From contig FR881482.1 in NCBI GenBank assembly GCA_000434835.1, positions 8,678 through 32,548 of the forward strand: a stretch of 23,871 nt of DNA, read 5' to 3'. The notes under the pieces were generated by a model. That model was not told the origin of the DNA. It searched no databases and saw only the letters and a list, made by a program, of their open reading frames with translations. A program made the position numbers and the translations under genes. Below, one piece after another: positions 15,972 to 22,926 of this stretch; the stretch's first letter is position 1; every line of letters begins with the position of its first letter. The DNA comes from Clostridium sp. CAG:594 (GTDB lineage Bacteria > Bacillota_I > Bacilli_A > RF39 > UBA660).

Positions 15972-17198
15972 TTATAAAGCAATATAACTTATATCAACTC
16001 TTCCATCTATTCCAGGTACACTTCCTTTTGAAGTATATTGCCACATAGAATATGCTCCATCATACTTACAAGTACTATTATATTCTGCTACCCAGTCAAC
16101 ATGATTTTTAGCAGTTTCTCCTAGCCTGTTCATTGCATACCATCTACCAGAATAAACCTTTACTTTGTATTTTCCTCCATTATAATTATTTACTGTATTT
16201 ATGTATTCTTCAACTATTTTATTATACATATCCTTTGATATTTCATTAGAACTACTATTTTTAGCATTCCAACTTTCTATATCATAATATATCCCTAAAG
16301 TAGGATTTATATCATAAGTACTAATCATATTGTTAGTAAAATTAGCTTCTTTTTTAGCGCCTGATAAAGTAGTAGAATAGCTAAATAGATATATCCCATA
16401 AGGAATATTTAGTCTTTTAAGCTCGTTTAAATTTTGAATAAACTTTTTATCTAATGTTTGATAAAAACCAAGTCTTAAAATAACACCATAACAATCACTT
16501 TCATTCTTAAATTTTTCCCAATTAATATCTTTCTGGTAATAGCTTACATCTACAACCTTTATTTTAGATGTTCCTAAATGTTTACCAGATGGTGAAAAAT
16601 AATTATCTATTCCATCTATGTTTTTTATACCAGTAACTTTATTATCATTTTCATAGTAATAAGTAAAACCATTTTCTTCTATAAATCCATTTTTCAAATT
16701 AATAGTTGATAAATTAGGCTTTTCTTCAGCACTTATATTATCACTTTCTAAAACATCACTATCAGAACTTACAAGCGAAATATCACTTTCATTTACTTTA
16801 ATATCACTAGTTATTTTAGTTTCATTATTTTCATTTTTTTCATTATCTTCTTCATTAATTTCTTCATTATTTTCTAAGTTTTCTAATACATCATTAGAAT
16901 TTTCTTCATAAACAATTTGTTTTGGACTTTCTTCTTTCTTTTCATATATAATTTCTTTTTCATCTTCATTGATATCATTATTAACTTTCTCTTTTAAATT
17001 AGTATTTTTGATAGTATAATCCTGATCTATCTTTGCAACTGTGCTAGTATAATAAGATCCTTCTTTTTTATTTTCTATTACATCACTTACTATTACATCA
17101 TCTTTTAATATTTTCCCCTCGTTATTTTTTATCGGAATTACGTTCATAATTCCAACTCCTACTAAAATACTTCCTGCAATTAAAATATGTTTTTTCAT
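15972..17198 (-). CDS. GH25 cell-wall hydrolase (lysozyme) with acidic linker
   Basis: A secreted or membrane-tethered GH25 muramidase that would cleave the MurNAc-GlcNAc bond of peptidoglycan. The N-terminus is a signal peptide or anchor (about 1-22). A long Glu/Asn/Asp-rich linker follows (about 60-155), then a cell-wall-binding repeat-like stretch (GFTYYYENDNKVTG, about 177-190). The GH25 domain (about 214-408) shows VDVSYYQKDINW, YGIYLFSYST, GIYYDIESW (the catalytic Asp/Glu pair), WVAEYN and WQYTSKGSVPGIDGRVD. The ATG at 17198 has AAGGAGG at ideal spacing; an in-frame GTG at 17216 is less likely. No obvious terminator separates it from era. Confidence 0.93.
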   Translation of the reverse strand: MKKHILIAGSILVGVGIMNVIPIKNNEGKILKDDVIVSDVIENKKEGSYYTSTVAKIDQDYTIKNTNLKEKVNNDINEDEKEIIYEKKEESPKQIVYEENSNDVLENLENNEEINEEDNEKNENNETKITSDIKVNESDISLVSSDSDVLESDNISAEEKPNLSTINLKNGFIEENGFTYYYENDNKVTGIKNIDGIDNYFSPSGKHLGTSKIKVVDVSYYQKDINWEKFKNESDCYGVILRLGFYQTLDKKFIQNLNELKRLNIPYGIYLFSYSTTLSGAKKEANFTNNMISTYDINPTLGIYYDIESWNAKNSSSNEISKDMYNKIVEEYINTVNNYNGGKYKVKVYSGRWYAMNRLGETAKNHVDWVAEYNSTCKYDGAYSMWQYTSKGSVPGIDGRVDISYIAL

Positions 17199-17249
17199 AT
17201 GATCCCTCCTTTTCACATATTTAATTAATGAATATTAATACAAAACTAC

Positions 17250-17278
17250 TTTACATAAAAAAGTTTATTTTGTATAAT
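17250..17278 (+). promoter_or_regulatory. Promoter of the plus-strand small RNA
   Basis: TTTACA (17250-17255), 17-base spacer and perfect TATAAT (17273-17278). No plus-strand protein gene follows, so this strong promoter needs an RNA product; the start would be near 17285. Confidence 0.75.
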
Positions 17279-17284
17279 TTAATT

Positions 17285-17390
17285 AGTGAAAGAACCTAAC
17301 AATAAAGGTTAGTTTGCTTTCCATAGTTGTTTTATGGAAACAGCATATCCCCCTTAACTATTTGGGCATATGCTGTTTCTTTTATATTTT
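17285..17390 (+). ncRNA. Putative antisense RNA, antitoxin of a type I system
   Basis: A short RNA of about 105 bases is predicted between a strong promoter and a T-tailed hairpin. It can fold into CTAAC/GTTAG (17296-17312), TTTCCATA/TATGGAAA (17318-17340), and the terminator hairpin. It has no good reading frame. Its end meets the end of the minus-strand reading frame at 17382-17462. It shares a direct repeat with the leader of that frame: 17334-17366 and 17498-17530 match at TGGAAA, GCATA, AACTATT and scattered bases (about 24 of 31). Because the other RNA is transcribed from the opposite strand, the repeat makes the two RNAs partly complementary. This is the layout of Fst/par and TxpA/RatA loci. 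Expression is not shown. Confidence 0.55.
17338..17390 (+). terminator. Terminator hairpin of the small RNA
   Basis: AAACAGCATAT (17338-17348) pairs with ATATGCTGTTT (17368-17378), then CCC with GGG after a C-C mismatch, with an 11-base loop. CTTTTATATTTT follows on the plus strand. The minus side lacks a T run. Confidence 0.75.
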
Positions 17391-17462
17391 AAATATTAGT
17401 ATTACTAATAGAAAAATTAAAAGAAGAATAATTATTTTAAGAAATTTATTTTCTTTCTTCAT
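17382..17462 (-). CDS. Putative 26-residue membrane toxin (type I TA)
   Basis: A short frame from the ATG at 17462 to TAA at 17382. It encodes a Lys-rich N-terminus (MKKENKFLK), one membrane span made of Ile, Leu, Phe and Val, and the end FKI, as in small toxins that depolarise membranes (Fst, TxpA, BsrG types). The ribosome site is very strong: AGAAAGTGGGGTGAT nearly matches the full anti-Shine-Dalgarno complement. It is partly masked by a leader hairpin, CCACTTT (17473-17479) with AAAGTGG (17495-17501); a masked site is typical of type I toxins. An antisense RNA converges on it. No sequence match to a named family is claimed, and its promoter (beyond 17530) is unclear. Confidence 0.5.
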   Translation of the reverse strand: MKKENKFLKIIILLLIFLLVILIFKI

Positions 17463-17600
17463 AATTATCACCCCACTTTCTATTTAAAAAATAAAAAGTG
17501 GAAAGCATAACTACCCAAACTATTAGGTCCTCTCATATCTATAGTTAGACACTTTTTTGAAAAACCCCCTAAAAATTTCCAAAAAATTAAAATATAACAA
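17463..17600 (-). promoter_or_regulatory. Leader region of the putative toxin mRNA
   Basis: Contains the ribosome-site hairpin (17473-17501) and the 17498-17530 repeat that is complementary in sense to the antisense RNA. No convincing promoter boxes are seen between 17530 and the uvrC terminator; TATAGA near 17537-17542 is a weak possibility. With the antisense RNA and toxin frame, this accounts for the stretch between the GH25 gene and uvrC. Confidence 0.4.
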
Positions 17601-17633
17601 AAAAGGATTAAAAGTTATCGTTTTAATCCTTTT
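17599..17633 (-). terminator. uvrC terminator
   Basis: AAAAGGATTAAAA (17601-17613) and TTTTAATCCTTTT (17621-17633) form a perfect 13-bp stem with a 7-base loop. The minus strand continues with T. The uvrC stop codon lies in the arm. Confidence 0.9.
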
Positions 17634-19389
17634 TATATTCCCTTAAAAAATCATATAAATCTTCTGCCACTTTATCTGGTAAATCTTCTTTTAATTCCTC
17701 TTTGTTTAACTCCTTTAGCCTAGTAATAGTTTTATATTTTTTTAATAATTCTTTTTTCCTTTTATCTCCAATTCCTGGTACATTATCCAAAATACTAGAT
17801 AATTGTCCTTTACTTCTTATATCTTTATGATAGCTTATGGTAAATCTATGAACTTCATCTTGCATGCGAGTTAAAAGATGAAACAAATCTGATGCTTTAT
17901 CAATATCATATTCTTTTTCTATACTTATTAAAGATGTCGTTGTATGTTTATCATTTTTCTTAAGTCCAACAATTGGAATATCTAAATACAAACTATCTAA
18001 AATTTCTTTTGCAGCGTGCACCTGTGATATACCACCATCAACAATTATTAAATCAGGTCTTTCTAATTTGTCATGAAGTACTCTATAATACCTTCTATAT
18101 ATTACCTCCTGCATAGTATGATAGTCATCTTTAGAGTCAGAATTTATCTTATACTTACGATATTCTTTTGTATCTTTTTTTCCGTTTGTAAAAACTACCA
18201 TACCTGAAACTGTAAACGTTCCAAATAGATGTGCATTATCAAATATTTCAATTCTTTTTAAATTAGGAATGTTAAGCATTTTACCTAACTCTTCATTTGC
18301 TCCAAACGTTCTTTTATCATCCCTTACTATTAGTTCAAACTCTTCTTCTAAAGCTATTTTAGCATTATCATAAGCCATATCTAAAAGCTTTTTTTTAGTG
18401 CCACGAACTGGCGTTAAAACCTTAGTGTTAATCGCACTGCTCAATAAGCTAGTATCAAATGAATTACTGACTAAAACTTCTTTTGGCACTTCATTTTTAT
18501 CATAAAAACTAGTCACAAAGTAAGATAAGGTATCTTCTTCATCATCTATTAAAGGGAATATCTCCTTATCTCTCATATTTATTCTACCATCTCTTAAGTG
18601 AAGCACCTGAAATGATATATAATCATTTTTAACATAATAATTTATAACATCTCTATTTATGTTATCATTTAAACTAATCTTTTGTTTTTCAAGTACCTTA
18701 TCAATATATTCAAGCATTTCCTTATACTCAAGTGCCATTTCAAAATTAAGTTTGTTTGAGGCTTCTTCCATTAGATTCTTAATTTTCTTTCTAACTTCAT
18801 CATAATTACCCTTTAAAAAACTTGAAACCTCACAAGTCATGTTCTTTATTATGCTTTTATCTATTTTTTTCTCACAATAGCCAAGACACTGACCAATATG
18901 ATAGTATAAACATACCTTTTTATCCATGGTATGACACTTTCTAAAAGGATATATTCTGTTTAATAGTTCTACTGTTTTTCTTGCAGCATTAGCATTAGGA
19001 TAAGGTCCAAATAACCTTCCTTTATGTCCTTTAAGTTTTCTAGGTCTTGATATTATAAGCCTTGGATACGTTTCATTTGTTATTTCTATATATGGATAAG
19101 ATTTATTATCTTTAAGCATTATATTATATTTTGGAGAATATTTTTTAATTAAGTTAATTTCTAATAAAAGAGACTCAACTTCCGTTTGAGTTACAATGTA
19201 CTCAAAATCACATATATTTTCTACCAAAGCCTTAGTTTTGCCGGTATGCTCTCTATTAAAGTATGATGATACCCTTCTTTTTAAATTCTTTGCCTTACCA
19301 ACATATATTATTTTACCATCTACGTTTTTCATTAAATAACAACCAGGTTCTGTTGTAAGTAAACTTAATTTTTCTTTAATTTTATCCAT
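17623..19389 (-). CDS. uvrC: UvrABC excinuclease subunit C
   Basis: UvrC makes both incisions in nucleotide excision repair after UvrA and UvrB find damage. The 588-residue protein has the GIY-YIG nuclease (GCYLMK, then IIYVGKAKNLKRRV, about 16-40) for the 3' cut. Four Cys follow at 152, 160, 168 and 172, matching the iron-sulfur cluster positions of UvrC. A UVR helical pair (about 198-235) binds UvrB. The RNase H-like nuclease for the 5' cut has D384 (FDNAH), D451 (VDGG) and H514 (DEVHRF). Tandem helix-hairpin-helix motifs (DNVPGIGDKRKKELLKKY) end the protein. AGGTGAT precedes the ATG. UvrA and UvrB are not in the window. Confidence 0.97.
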   Translation of the reverse strand: MDKIKEKLSLLTTEPGCYLMKNVDGKIIYVGKAKNLKRRVSSYFNREHTGKTKALVENICDFEYIVTQTEVESLLLEINLIKKYSPKYNIMLKDNKSYPYIEITNETYPRLIISRPRKLKGHKGRLFGPYPNANAARKTVELLNRIYPFRKCHTMDKKVCLYYHIGQCLGYCEKKIDKSIIKNMTCEVSSFLKGNYDEVRKKIKNLMEEASNKLNFEMALEYKEMLEYIDKVLEKQKISLNDNINRDVINYYVKNDYISFQVLHLRDGRINMRDKEIFPLIDDEEDTLSYFVTSFYDKNEVPKEVLVSNSFDTSLLSSAINTKVLTPVRGTKKKLLDMAYDNAKIALEEEFELIVRDDKRTFGANEELGKMLNIPNLKRIEIFDNAHLFGTFTVSGMVVFTNGKKDTKEYRKYKINSDSKDDYHTMQEVIYRRYYRVLHDKLERPDLIIVDGGISQVHAAKEILDSLYLDIPIVGLKKNDKHTTTSLISIEKEYDIDKASDLFHLLTRMQDEVHRFTISYHKDIRSKGQLSSILDNVPGIGDKRKKELLKKYKTITRLKELNKEELKEDLPDKVAEDLYDFLREYKKD

Positions 19390-19407
19390 GATAAATCACC
19401 TAAAGGT

Positions 19408-19416
19408 ATTATATCA
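19408..19416 (-). promoter_or_regulatory. Candidate extended -10 promoter of uvrC
   Basis: TGATATAAT, with TGTG before it, about 20 bases before the uvrC start. It directly follows the terminator of the preceding operon, so uvrC appears to be separately transcribed. Confidence 0.4.
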
Positions 19417-19417
19417 C

Positions 19418-19441
19418 AAAAAAAGCATATTATTTATGCTT
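19418..19441 (-). terminator. Terminator of the sigma/MazF-like operon
   Basis: AAGCATA (19423-19429) and TATGCTT (19435-19441), perfect 7-bp stem, 5-base loop, then seven T on the minus strand. The stop codon at 19430 is in the loop. Confidence 0.8.
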
Positions 19442-19861
19442 GTCATATGCTTTATCTTTAACATTACATTCCAAATCAACATAATTAATATATTTATCTA
19501 TCAAATGGTTAATAAGTTTAAAGTTAGGATTATCATCCTTATAAAAAAATCTTAATGATTCAATTAATTTTTGAATATCAAAGTGATCAAGTCTTCCATA
19601 TAATTCATAAAATGCAACTGGTCTTGTAATTAGCTCCGAGGCTCTAATTCTACTTTTTTTAGTTAAATTATTTTTAGCCTTAGGAGCTATTACAAATTGT
19701 TTTTCTTTAATTTTGGAGTTTAAATTAGCAAGTGGAACAAAATACATATGATTTAAATCCTCACCAATATAAATACATGGCCTACCTAACCTATAAGAAT
19801 GGTCAACTACTCCATCGGAAAAACAAATATTCTTTAAAATAGTAATATCACCAAACTCCAT
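19430..19861 (-). CDS. MazF/PemK-like SH3-barrel protein
   Basis: A 143-residue protein. The N-terminal half reads as the MazF/PemK fold: a start FGDITILKN, a central GRPCIYIGEDLNHMYFVPLAN like the 'RPviii...' strands, and RIRASELITRPV then LYGRLDHFDIQKLIESLRFF like the end of MazF. MazF toxins cut mRNA. Arg27 of GRP corresponds to the conserved Arg; I cannot place the catalytic Thr with certainty, and the loop after GDI differs. A C-terminal extension (about 110-143) is added. It lies 13 bases downstream of a sigma-like gene and ends at its own terminator. No typical antitoxin is present. AAAGG precedes the ATG. The fold assignment is by eye. Confidence 0.5.
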   Translation of the reverse strand: MEFGDITILKNICFSDGVVDHSYRLGRPCIYIGEDLNHMYFVPLANLNSKIKEKQFVIAPKAKNNLTKKSRIRASELITRPVAFYELYGRLDHFDIQKLIESLRFFYKDDNPNFKLINHLIDKYINYVDLECNVKDKAYDKHK

Positions 19862-19874
19862 GTAGTAAGTACCT

Positions 19875-20747
19875 TTAATACTTTCTAATCATATGAAATG
19901 TTCCAAGACCAGTTTTACTTGCTACTTCCATTACATCAGCACTTGTTATTGCATTATATAATTTATATACTACTTTATAATATTCTAATACCTCTTTTTC
20001 ACTTATGTTAGCATTTTTAATACCATTTATATCGTCAAAGTTATTTCCCCAAACTTTCTTTAATAAGGAAATTTCATGAGGTTTAAGACTTTCCATAAAA
20101 TATTCCATAACTTTTTTAGATGTTCTAAAATAAGAGTAAAAATCAGTTAAATCTTTATGTTTAGTATCAAAATCATCTTGTTTATGAGTATTTTTTATTA
20201 TGGTTTCTGGTTGTATTAATTCTTTTGCATTTTTATATTTATAATTTACATTGCTGCGACTACAACAAAAGGCGGAAGCTAACTGTTTATCACTTAAGTT
20301 AATATTATTTATATACCCAGTTCTTGCCATAAGAATAGTTTGTCTCATAAACTCAAGATAATCTGATTTAAAAAGAAAATCTTCTATTTTACTTACAATT
20401 TCTCTTTCTTCTATATCTAATATAAAATCATTACTTCCACTGTCAATATAATTTAATTCCTCGCGTTTATTGTTTTCATAAATTCTTTTTATATAAGCAC
20501 AATAATAATATGTAAGTGAATTATTTAAATACTGACTTAATGGATAATTGTACGTTCCTGATACATACTTATTAATTAATTTTATTAAACACTCGTATCC
20601 ATCTTGTAATAAATCTTCATAATCATCACTTTTATACTCAAATTTATTTAGTACCATATCTACTATATACATATTATTTTCAACTAATTTTTCAAAGGCT
20701 TTTTTACTTCCTTTTTTGTATTCTCTTATTAGCTCCTTATTTTTCAT
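19875..20747 (-). CDS. Sigma-70-like transcription factor
   Basis: A protein of about 290 residues, numbered here from a TTG at 20756. It has sigma region 2 features at about 5-95: KGSKKAFEKLVENN, and DDYEDLLQDGYECLIKLINKY in place of the 'DLiQEGniGLikAidkf' core-binding helix. A helix-turn-helix-like stretch lies at about 153-178 (LSDKQLASAFCCSRSNVNYKY), the expected place of region 4. The C-terminal third has further helices (FRTSKKVMEYFMESLKPHEISLLKKV). I expect it to direct RNA polymerase to a small set of promoters, but none is identified. GAGGGG is 12 bases before the ATG at 20747 and only 3 before the TTG at 20756, so the start is uncertain. It has its own strong promoter and is followed by the MazF-like gene. 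Confidence 0.65.
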   Translation of the reverse strand: MKNKELIREYKKGSKKAFEKLVENNMYIVDMVLNKFEYKSDDYEDLLQDGYECLIKLINKYVSGTYNYPLSQYLNNSLTYYYCAYIKRIYENNKREELNYIDSGSNDFILDIEEREIVSKIEDFLFKSDYLEFMRQTILMARTGYINNINLSDKQLASAFCCSRSNVNYKYKNAKELIQPETIIKNTHKQDDFDTKHKDLTDFYSYFRTSKKVMEYFMESLKPHEISLLKKVWGNNFDDINGIKNANISEKEVLEYYKVVYKLYNAITSADVMEVASKTGLGTFHMIRKY

Positions 20748-20782
20748 ATTAACCAAAATCCCCTCTTTTTAAATTGCCATTT

Positions 20783-20811
20783 ATAATACCAAAAGCATAA
20801 TAAAAAGTCAA
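20783..20811 (-). promoter_or_regulatory. Promoter of the sigma/MazF-like operon
   Basis: TTGACT (20806-20811), 17-base spacer, TATTAT (20783-20788). It lies just after the murE terminator, so the operon is isolated on both sides. Confidence 0.8.
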
Positions 20812-20824
20812 ATTTAACCATACA

Positions 20825-20851
20825 TAAAAAGATGACTCATACTAGTCATCT
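20825..20851 (-). terminator. murE terminator
   Basis: AGATGACT (20830-20837) and AGTCATCT (20844-20851), perfect 8-bp stem, 6-base loop, then TTTTT on the minus strand. The murE stop codon is at the loop edge. Confidence 0.85.
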
Positions 20852-22239
20852 ATCTTTTCAATTCTTATAGCTTTTTTACTTTCTAAGTATTCTAAAACCG
20901 TTCTTTTATCATTAAAAGGAATTCTTTTATTGTCCTTAACTATAATAGCTTCCTCATGACCCTTACCTAATATTAATAACACATCATTTATATCAAGCAT
21001 TTTAATTCCTTTAATAATTGCTTTTTTCCTATCCAATTCAATTTCATAATTAGTATTAATAAGACCTTTTATCATATCATCTACTATTTGTTTTGGATCT
21101 TCATTATGTAAATCATCAGAAGTTATAATAGCTTTATTGCTTAAATCAGTTACTATCTTAGTCATTATAGGCCTTTTTGTTCTATCCCTATCTCCAGTAC
21201 ATCCAAAAACGGTATATATATGTCCATCACATACTTCTTTTACAGTACTTATTACATTTTGAACAGCGTCCGGTGTATGAGCGTAATCTATTACTATACG
21301 ATTATTTTGATACTCAACCATATCCATTCTGCCTGGTGGCATATCTATGTTTAATAAAACATCATATATACTAGAGAAATTAACACCAAGTTCGTGAAGC
21401 GATATAATTGTTGTAAGTACGTTATATATGTTGTATTTACCAATTAATGGGACTTTAATATTTTGCTTAACACCATCATTTATAAAGGTAAAATTACTTC
21501 CCATAATACTCATTTGATAATCAGAAATTCTATAGTCTCCACCTTTAAAACCATATGTTATATTAGTATTATAATCAAGCATAAATAAATCTTTATTAGG
21601 ATCATCATAGTTAACTATCGCCTTACCACCTGGTTTTATTTGATTAAATAGTTTTTGCTTGCATCTAGCGTAATTTTCCATCGTGCCATGTATGTTTAAA
21701 TGGTCCTGTGTTAAGTTAGTAAAAATAGCATATTCAAAAGGAACGTTTTCTAACCTTCTATGAAGCAGTCCTTCGCTTGAAGCCTCAACAACAGCATATC
21801 TATAACCTAAGTCATAAGCCTCTACTAACATTTCATAAATTTCAGAAACTTCTGGCGTTGTATTTGGAAGATCAGATATTTTTTTATCTCTAAAATAACC
21901 AATGGTTCCTATGTAACAACATTTCATATCTAACTTATTTAAAGCATCATGAACCAAATATGCCGTTGTTGTTTTACCATTAGTCCCGGTGATACCAATT
22001 ATGTGCATTTCATTTAAATATTTATTATAATTGTCTTTTAAATAATCATTTAAGTATTCTCTTGAGTCTTTAACTATTTCATAAGGAACACTATATTCTC
22101 CTTCTTCGGCAATTATTTTTGATGCCCCATTTTTTATAGCTTGAGGTATAAAATCATGTCCATCACCTACAATACCACGAAGTGCAACAAATATATCTCC
22201 TTTTTTTACTTTTCTTGAATCTGTTTTAATATTTACCAT
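20842..22239 (-). CDS. murE: UDP-MurNAc-tripeptide synthetase MurE
   Basis: MurE adds the third amino acid of the peptidoglycan stem peptide, using ATP. The 465-residue protein has the Mur ligase signature GITGTNGKTTT (about 82-92), TPEVSEIY, VVEASSEGLLHRR, FTNLTQDHLNIHGT, the likely carbamylated Lys in YARCKQKLF, and the C-terminal GKGHEEA. The N-terminal domain is short, starting right at KTDSRKVKKGD. At the third-residue specificity site (about 375-382) it has DDLHNEDP. DAP-adding enzymes have DNPR here and Lys-adding ones DNPA or DDPN, so DAP is unlikely and Lys or another diamino acid more likely. GGTGAT precedes the ATG. Confidence 0.93.
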   Translation of the reverse strand: MVNIKTDSRKVKKGDIFVALRGIVGDGHDFIPQAIKNGASKIIAEEGEYSVPYEIVKDSREYLNDYLKDNYNKYLNEMHIIGITGTNGKTTTAYLVHDALNKLDMKCCYIGTIGYFRDKKISDLPNTTPEVSEIYEMLVEAYDLGYRYAVVEASSEGLLHRRLENVPFEYAIFTNLTQDHLNIHGTMENYARCKQKLFNQIKPGGKAIVNYDDPNKDLFMLDYNTNITYGFKGGDYRISDYQMSIMGSNFTFINDGVKQNIKVPLIGKYNIYNVLTTIISLHELGVNFSSIYDVLLNIDMPPGRMDMVEYQNNRIVIDYAHTPDAVQNVISTVKEVCDGHIYTVFGCTGDRDRTKRPIMTKIVTDLSNKAIITSDDLHNEDPKQIVDDMIKGLINTNYEIELDRKKAIIKGIKMLDINDVLLILGKGHEEAIIVKDNKRIPFNDKRTVLEYLESKKAIRIEKIDD

Positions 22240-22273
22240 CTATATCACCATTTTTTCCAAAGTTTATATGTCC

Positions 22274-22279
22274 ATTATA
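22274..22279 (-). promoter_or_regulatory. Candidate -10 of murE
   Basis: TATAAT on the minus strand in the 94-base divergent gap, about 35 bases before murE. No good -35 is found. Confidence 0.35.
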
Positions 22280-22287
22280 TAATATAT

Positions 22288-22316
22288 TTGATAAAAATGA
22301 AATAATCATTTATAAT
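22288..22316 (+). promoter_or_regulatory. yigZ promoter
   Basis: TTGATA (22288-22293), 17-base spacer, TATAAT (22311-22316). The start near 22323 leaves only about 10 leader bases, with the ribosome site GGTGAT almost at the 5' end. Confidence 0.7.
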
Positions 22317-22333
22317 GTTTTTGGTGATTTAAT

Positions 22334-22894
22334 GTGTTTACGATTAAAAATGACTTAAATGGAGAGCTGATAGTTAATAAATCAAGGTTTATAACCTATG
22401 TATATAAAGTTAATAACGTTTTAGAAGTAAACGAAAAAATTGATGTTCTAAAAGCTAAGTACAAGGATGCAACCCACTATTGCTACTCTTATATAATAGA
22501 TAATATAAAAAGGTTTAATGATGATAAAGAGCCAAGTCATACTGCGGGCATGCCAATACTAAACGTTTTAGAAAGCAAGAATTTAAACTACGTTTTAGCA
22601 ATTGTTGTAAGATACTTTGGTGGTGTAAAGCTAGGCGCCGGCGGGCTAGGCGCCGGCGGTCTTGTTAGAGCATATACAAATGCCGTTAGTAATACAATTT
22701 CAAATGAATCTATCATTCCTATTAAAAAGATGATTAAAAAACGTATTACGTTTGATTATTCATATATTAATAAAATTAATTATATTTTAAAAGAAAACAA
22801 AATCACATATAAAGAATTTGATAAAGATGTAATTTATGAATTTACCTATGAAGAAGGAAATTATCCGACGGAGCTAGATAATTATATAAAATAA
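22334..22894 (+). CDS. yigZ: YigZ/IMPACT family protein
   Basis: A 186-residue protein of the YigZ/IMPACT family, related to a eukaryotic regulator of the eIF2 kinase GCN2; the bacterial role is not settled. The family core is clear: KSRFITYVYKVNN, KDATHYCYSYII, RFNDDKEPSHTAGMPIL, and VRYFGGVKLGAGGL, followed by VRAYTNAV. The normal motif is 'GG(I/V)KLGtGGLVRAY'; here five residues (GAGGL, 101-105 and 106-110) are repeated, from a 15-base tandem duplication. The start is a GTG at 22334, with GGTGAT 7 bases upstream; an overlapping ATG at 22332 is in another frame and stops after 8 codons. Confidence 0.88.
   Translation: MFTIKNDLNGELIVNKSRFITYVYKVNNVLEVNEKIDVLKAKYKDATHYCYSYIIDNIKRFNDDKEPSHTAGMPILNVLESKNLNYVLAIVVRYFGGVKLGAGGLGAGGLVRAYTNAVSNTISNESIIPIKKMIKKRITFDYSYINKINYILKENKITYKEFDKDVIYEFTYEEGNYPTELDNYIK
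22631..22660 (+). repeat. 15-base tandem duplication in yigZ
   Basis: Two adjacent 15-base units (22631-22645, 22646-22660) differ only in the last base (G/T). Each is far more GC-rich than its surroundings and contains GGCGCC and GCCGGC. The duplication keeps the frame. Confidence 0.95.
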
Positions 22895-22926
22895 AAGCTT
22901 AAGTTTTTTTAAACCTAAGCTTTTTT
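22893..22926. terminator. Bidirectional terminator between yigZ and the pilin gene
   Basis: AAAAGCTTAAGTTT (22893-22906) and AAACCTAAGCTTTT (22911-22924), one mismatch, 4-base loop, with T on the plus side and A on the minus-strand upstream side. It serves the convergent genes on both sides. Confidence 0.85.

Noticed and set aside
17293..17390. The hairpin group as a riboswitch for the GH25 gene on the minus strand
   Set aside because: The minus side lacks a T run and I recognise no ligand-binding core; the strong plus promoter and T tail point the other way. Not fully excluded.
17285..17390. Known housekeeping RNA (SRP, 6S, tmRNA, RNase P)
   Set aside because: None of the conserved core motifs is present, and it is too short for most of these.
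22332..22358. ATG overlapping the yigZ GTG
   Set aside because: The frame stops after eight codons; the GTG frame matches the YigZ family from its start.
22631..22660. GC-rich patch as sign of horizontal transfer
   Set aside because: It is confined to 30 bases encoding a conserved Gly-rich motif, and the surrounding codons match the rest of the window.
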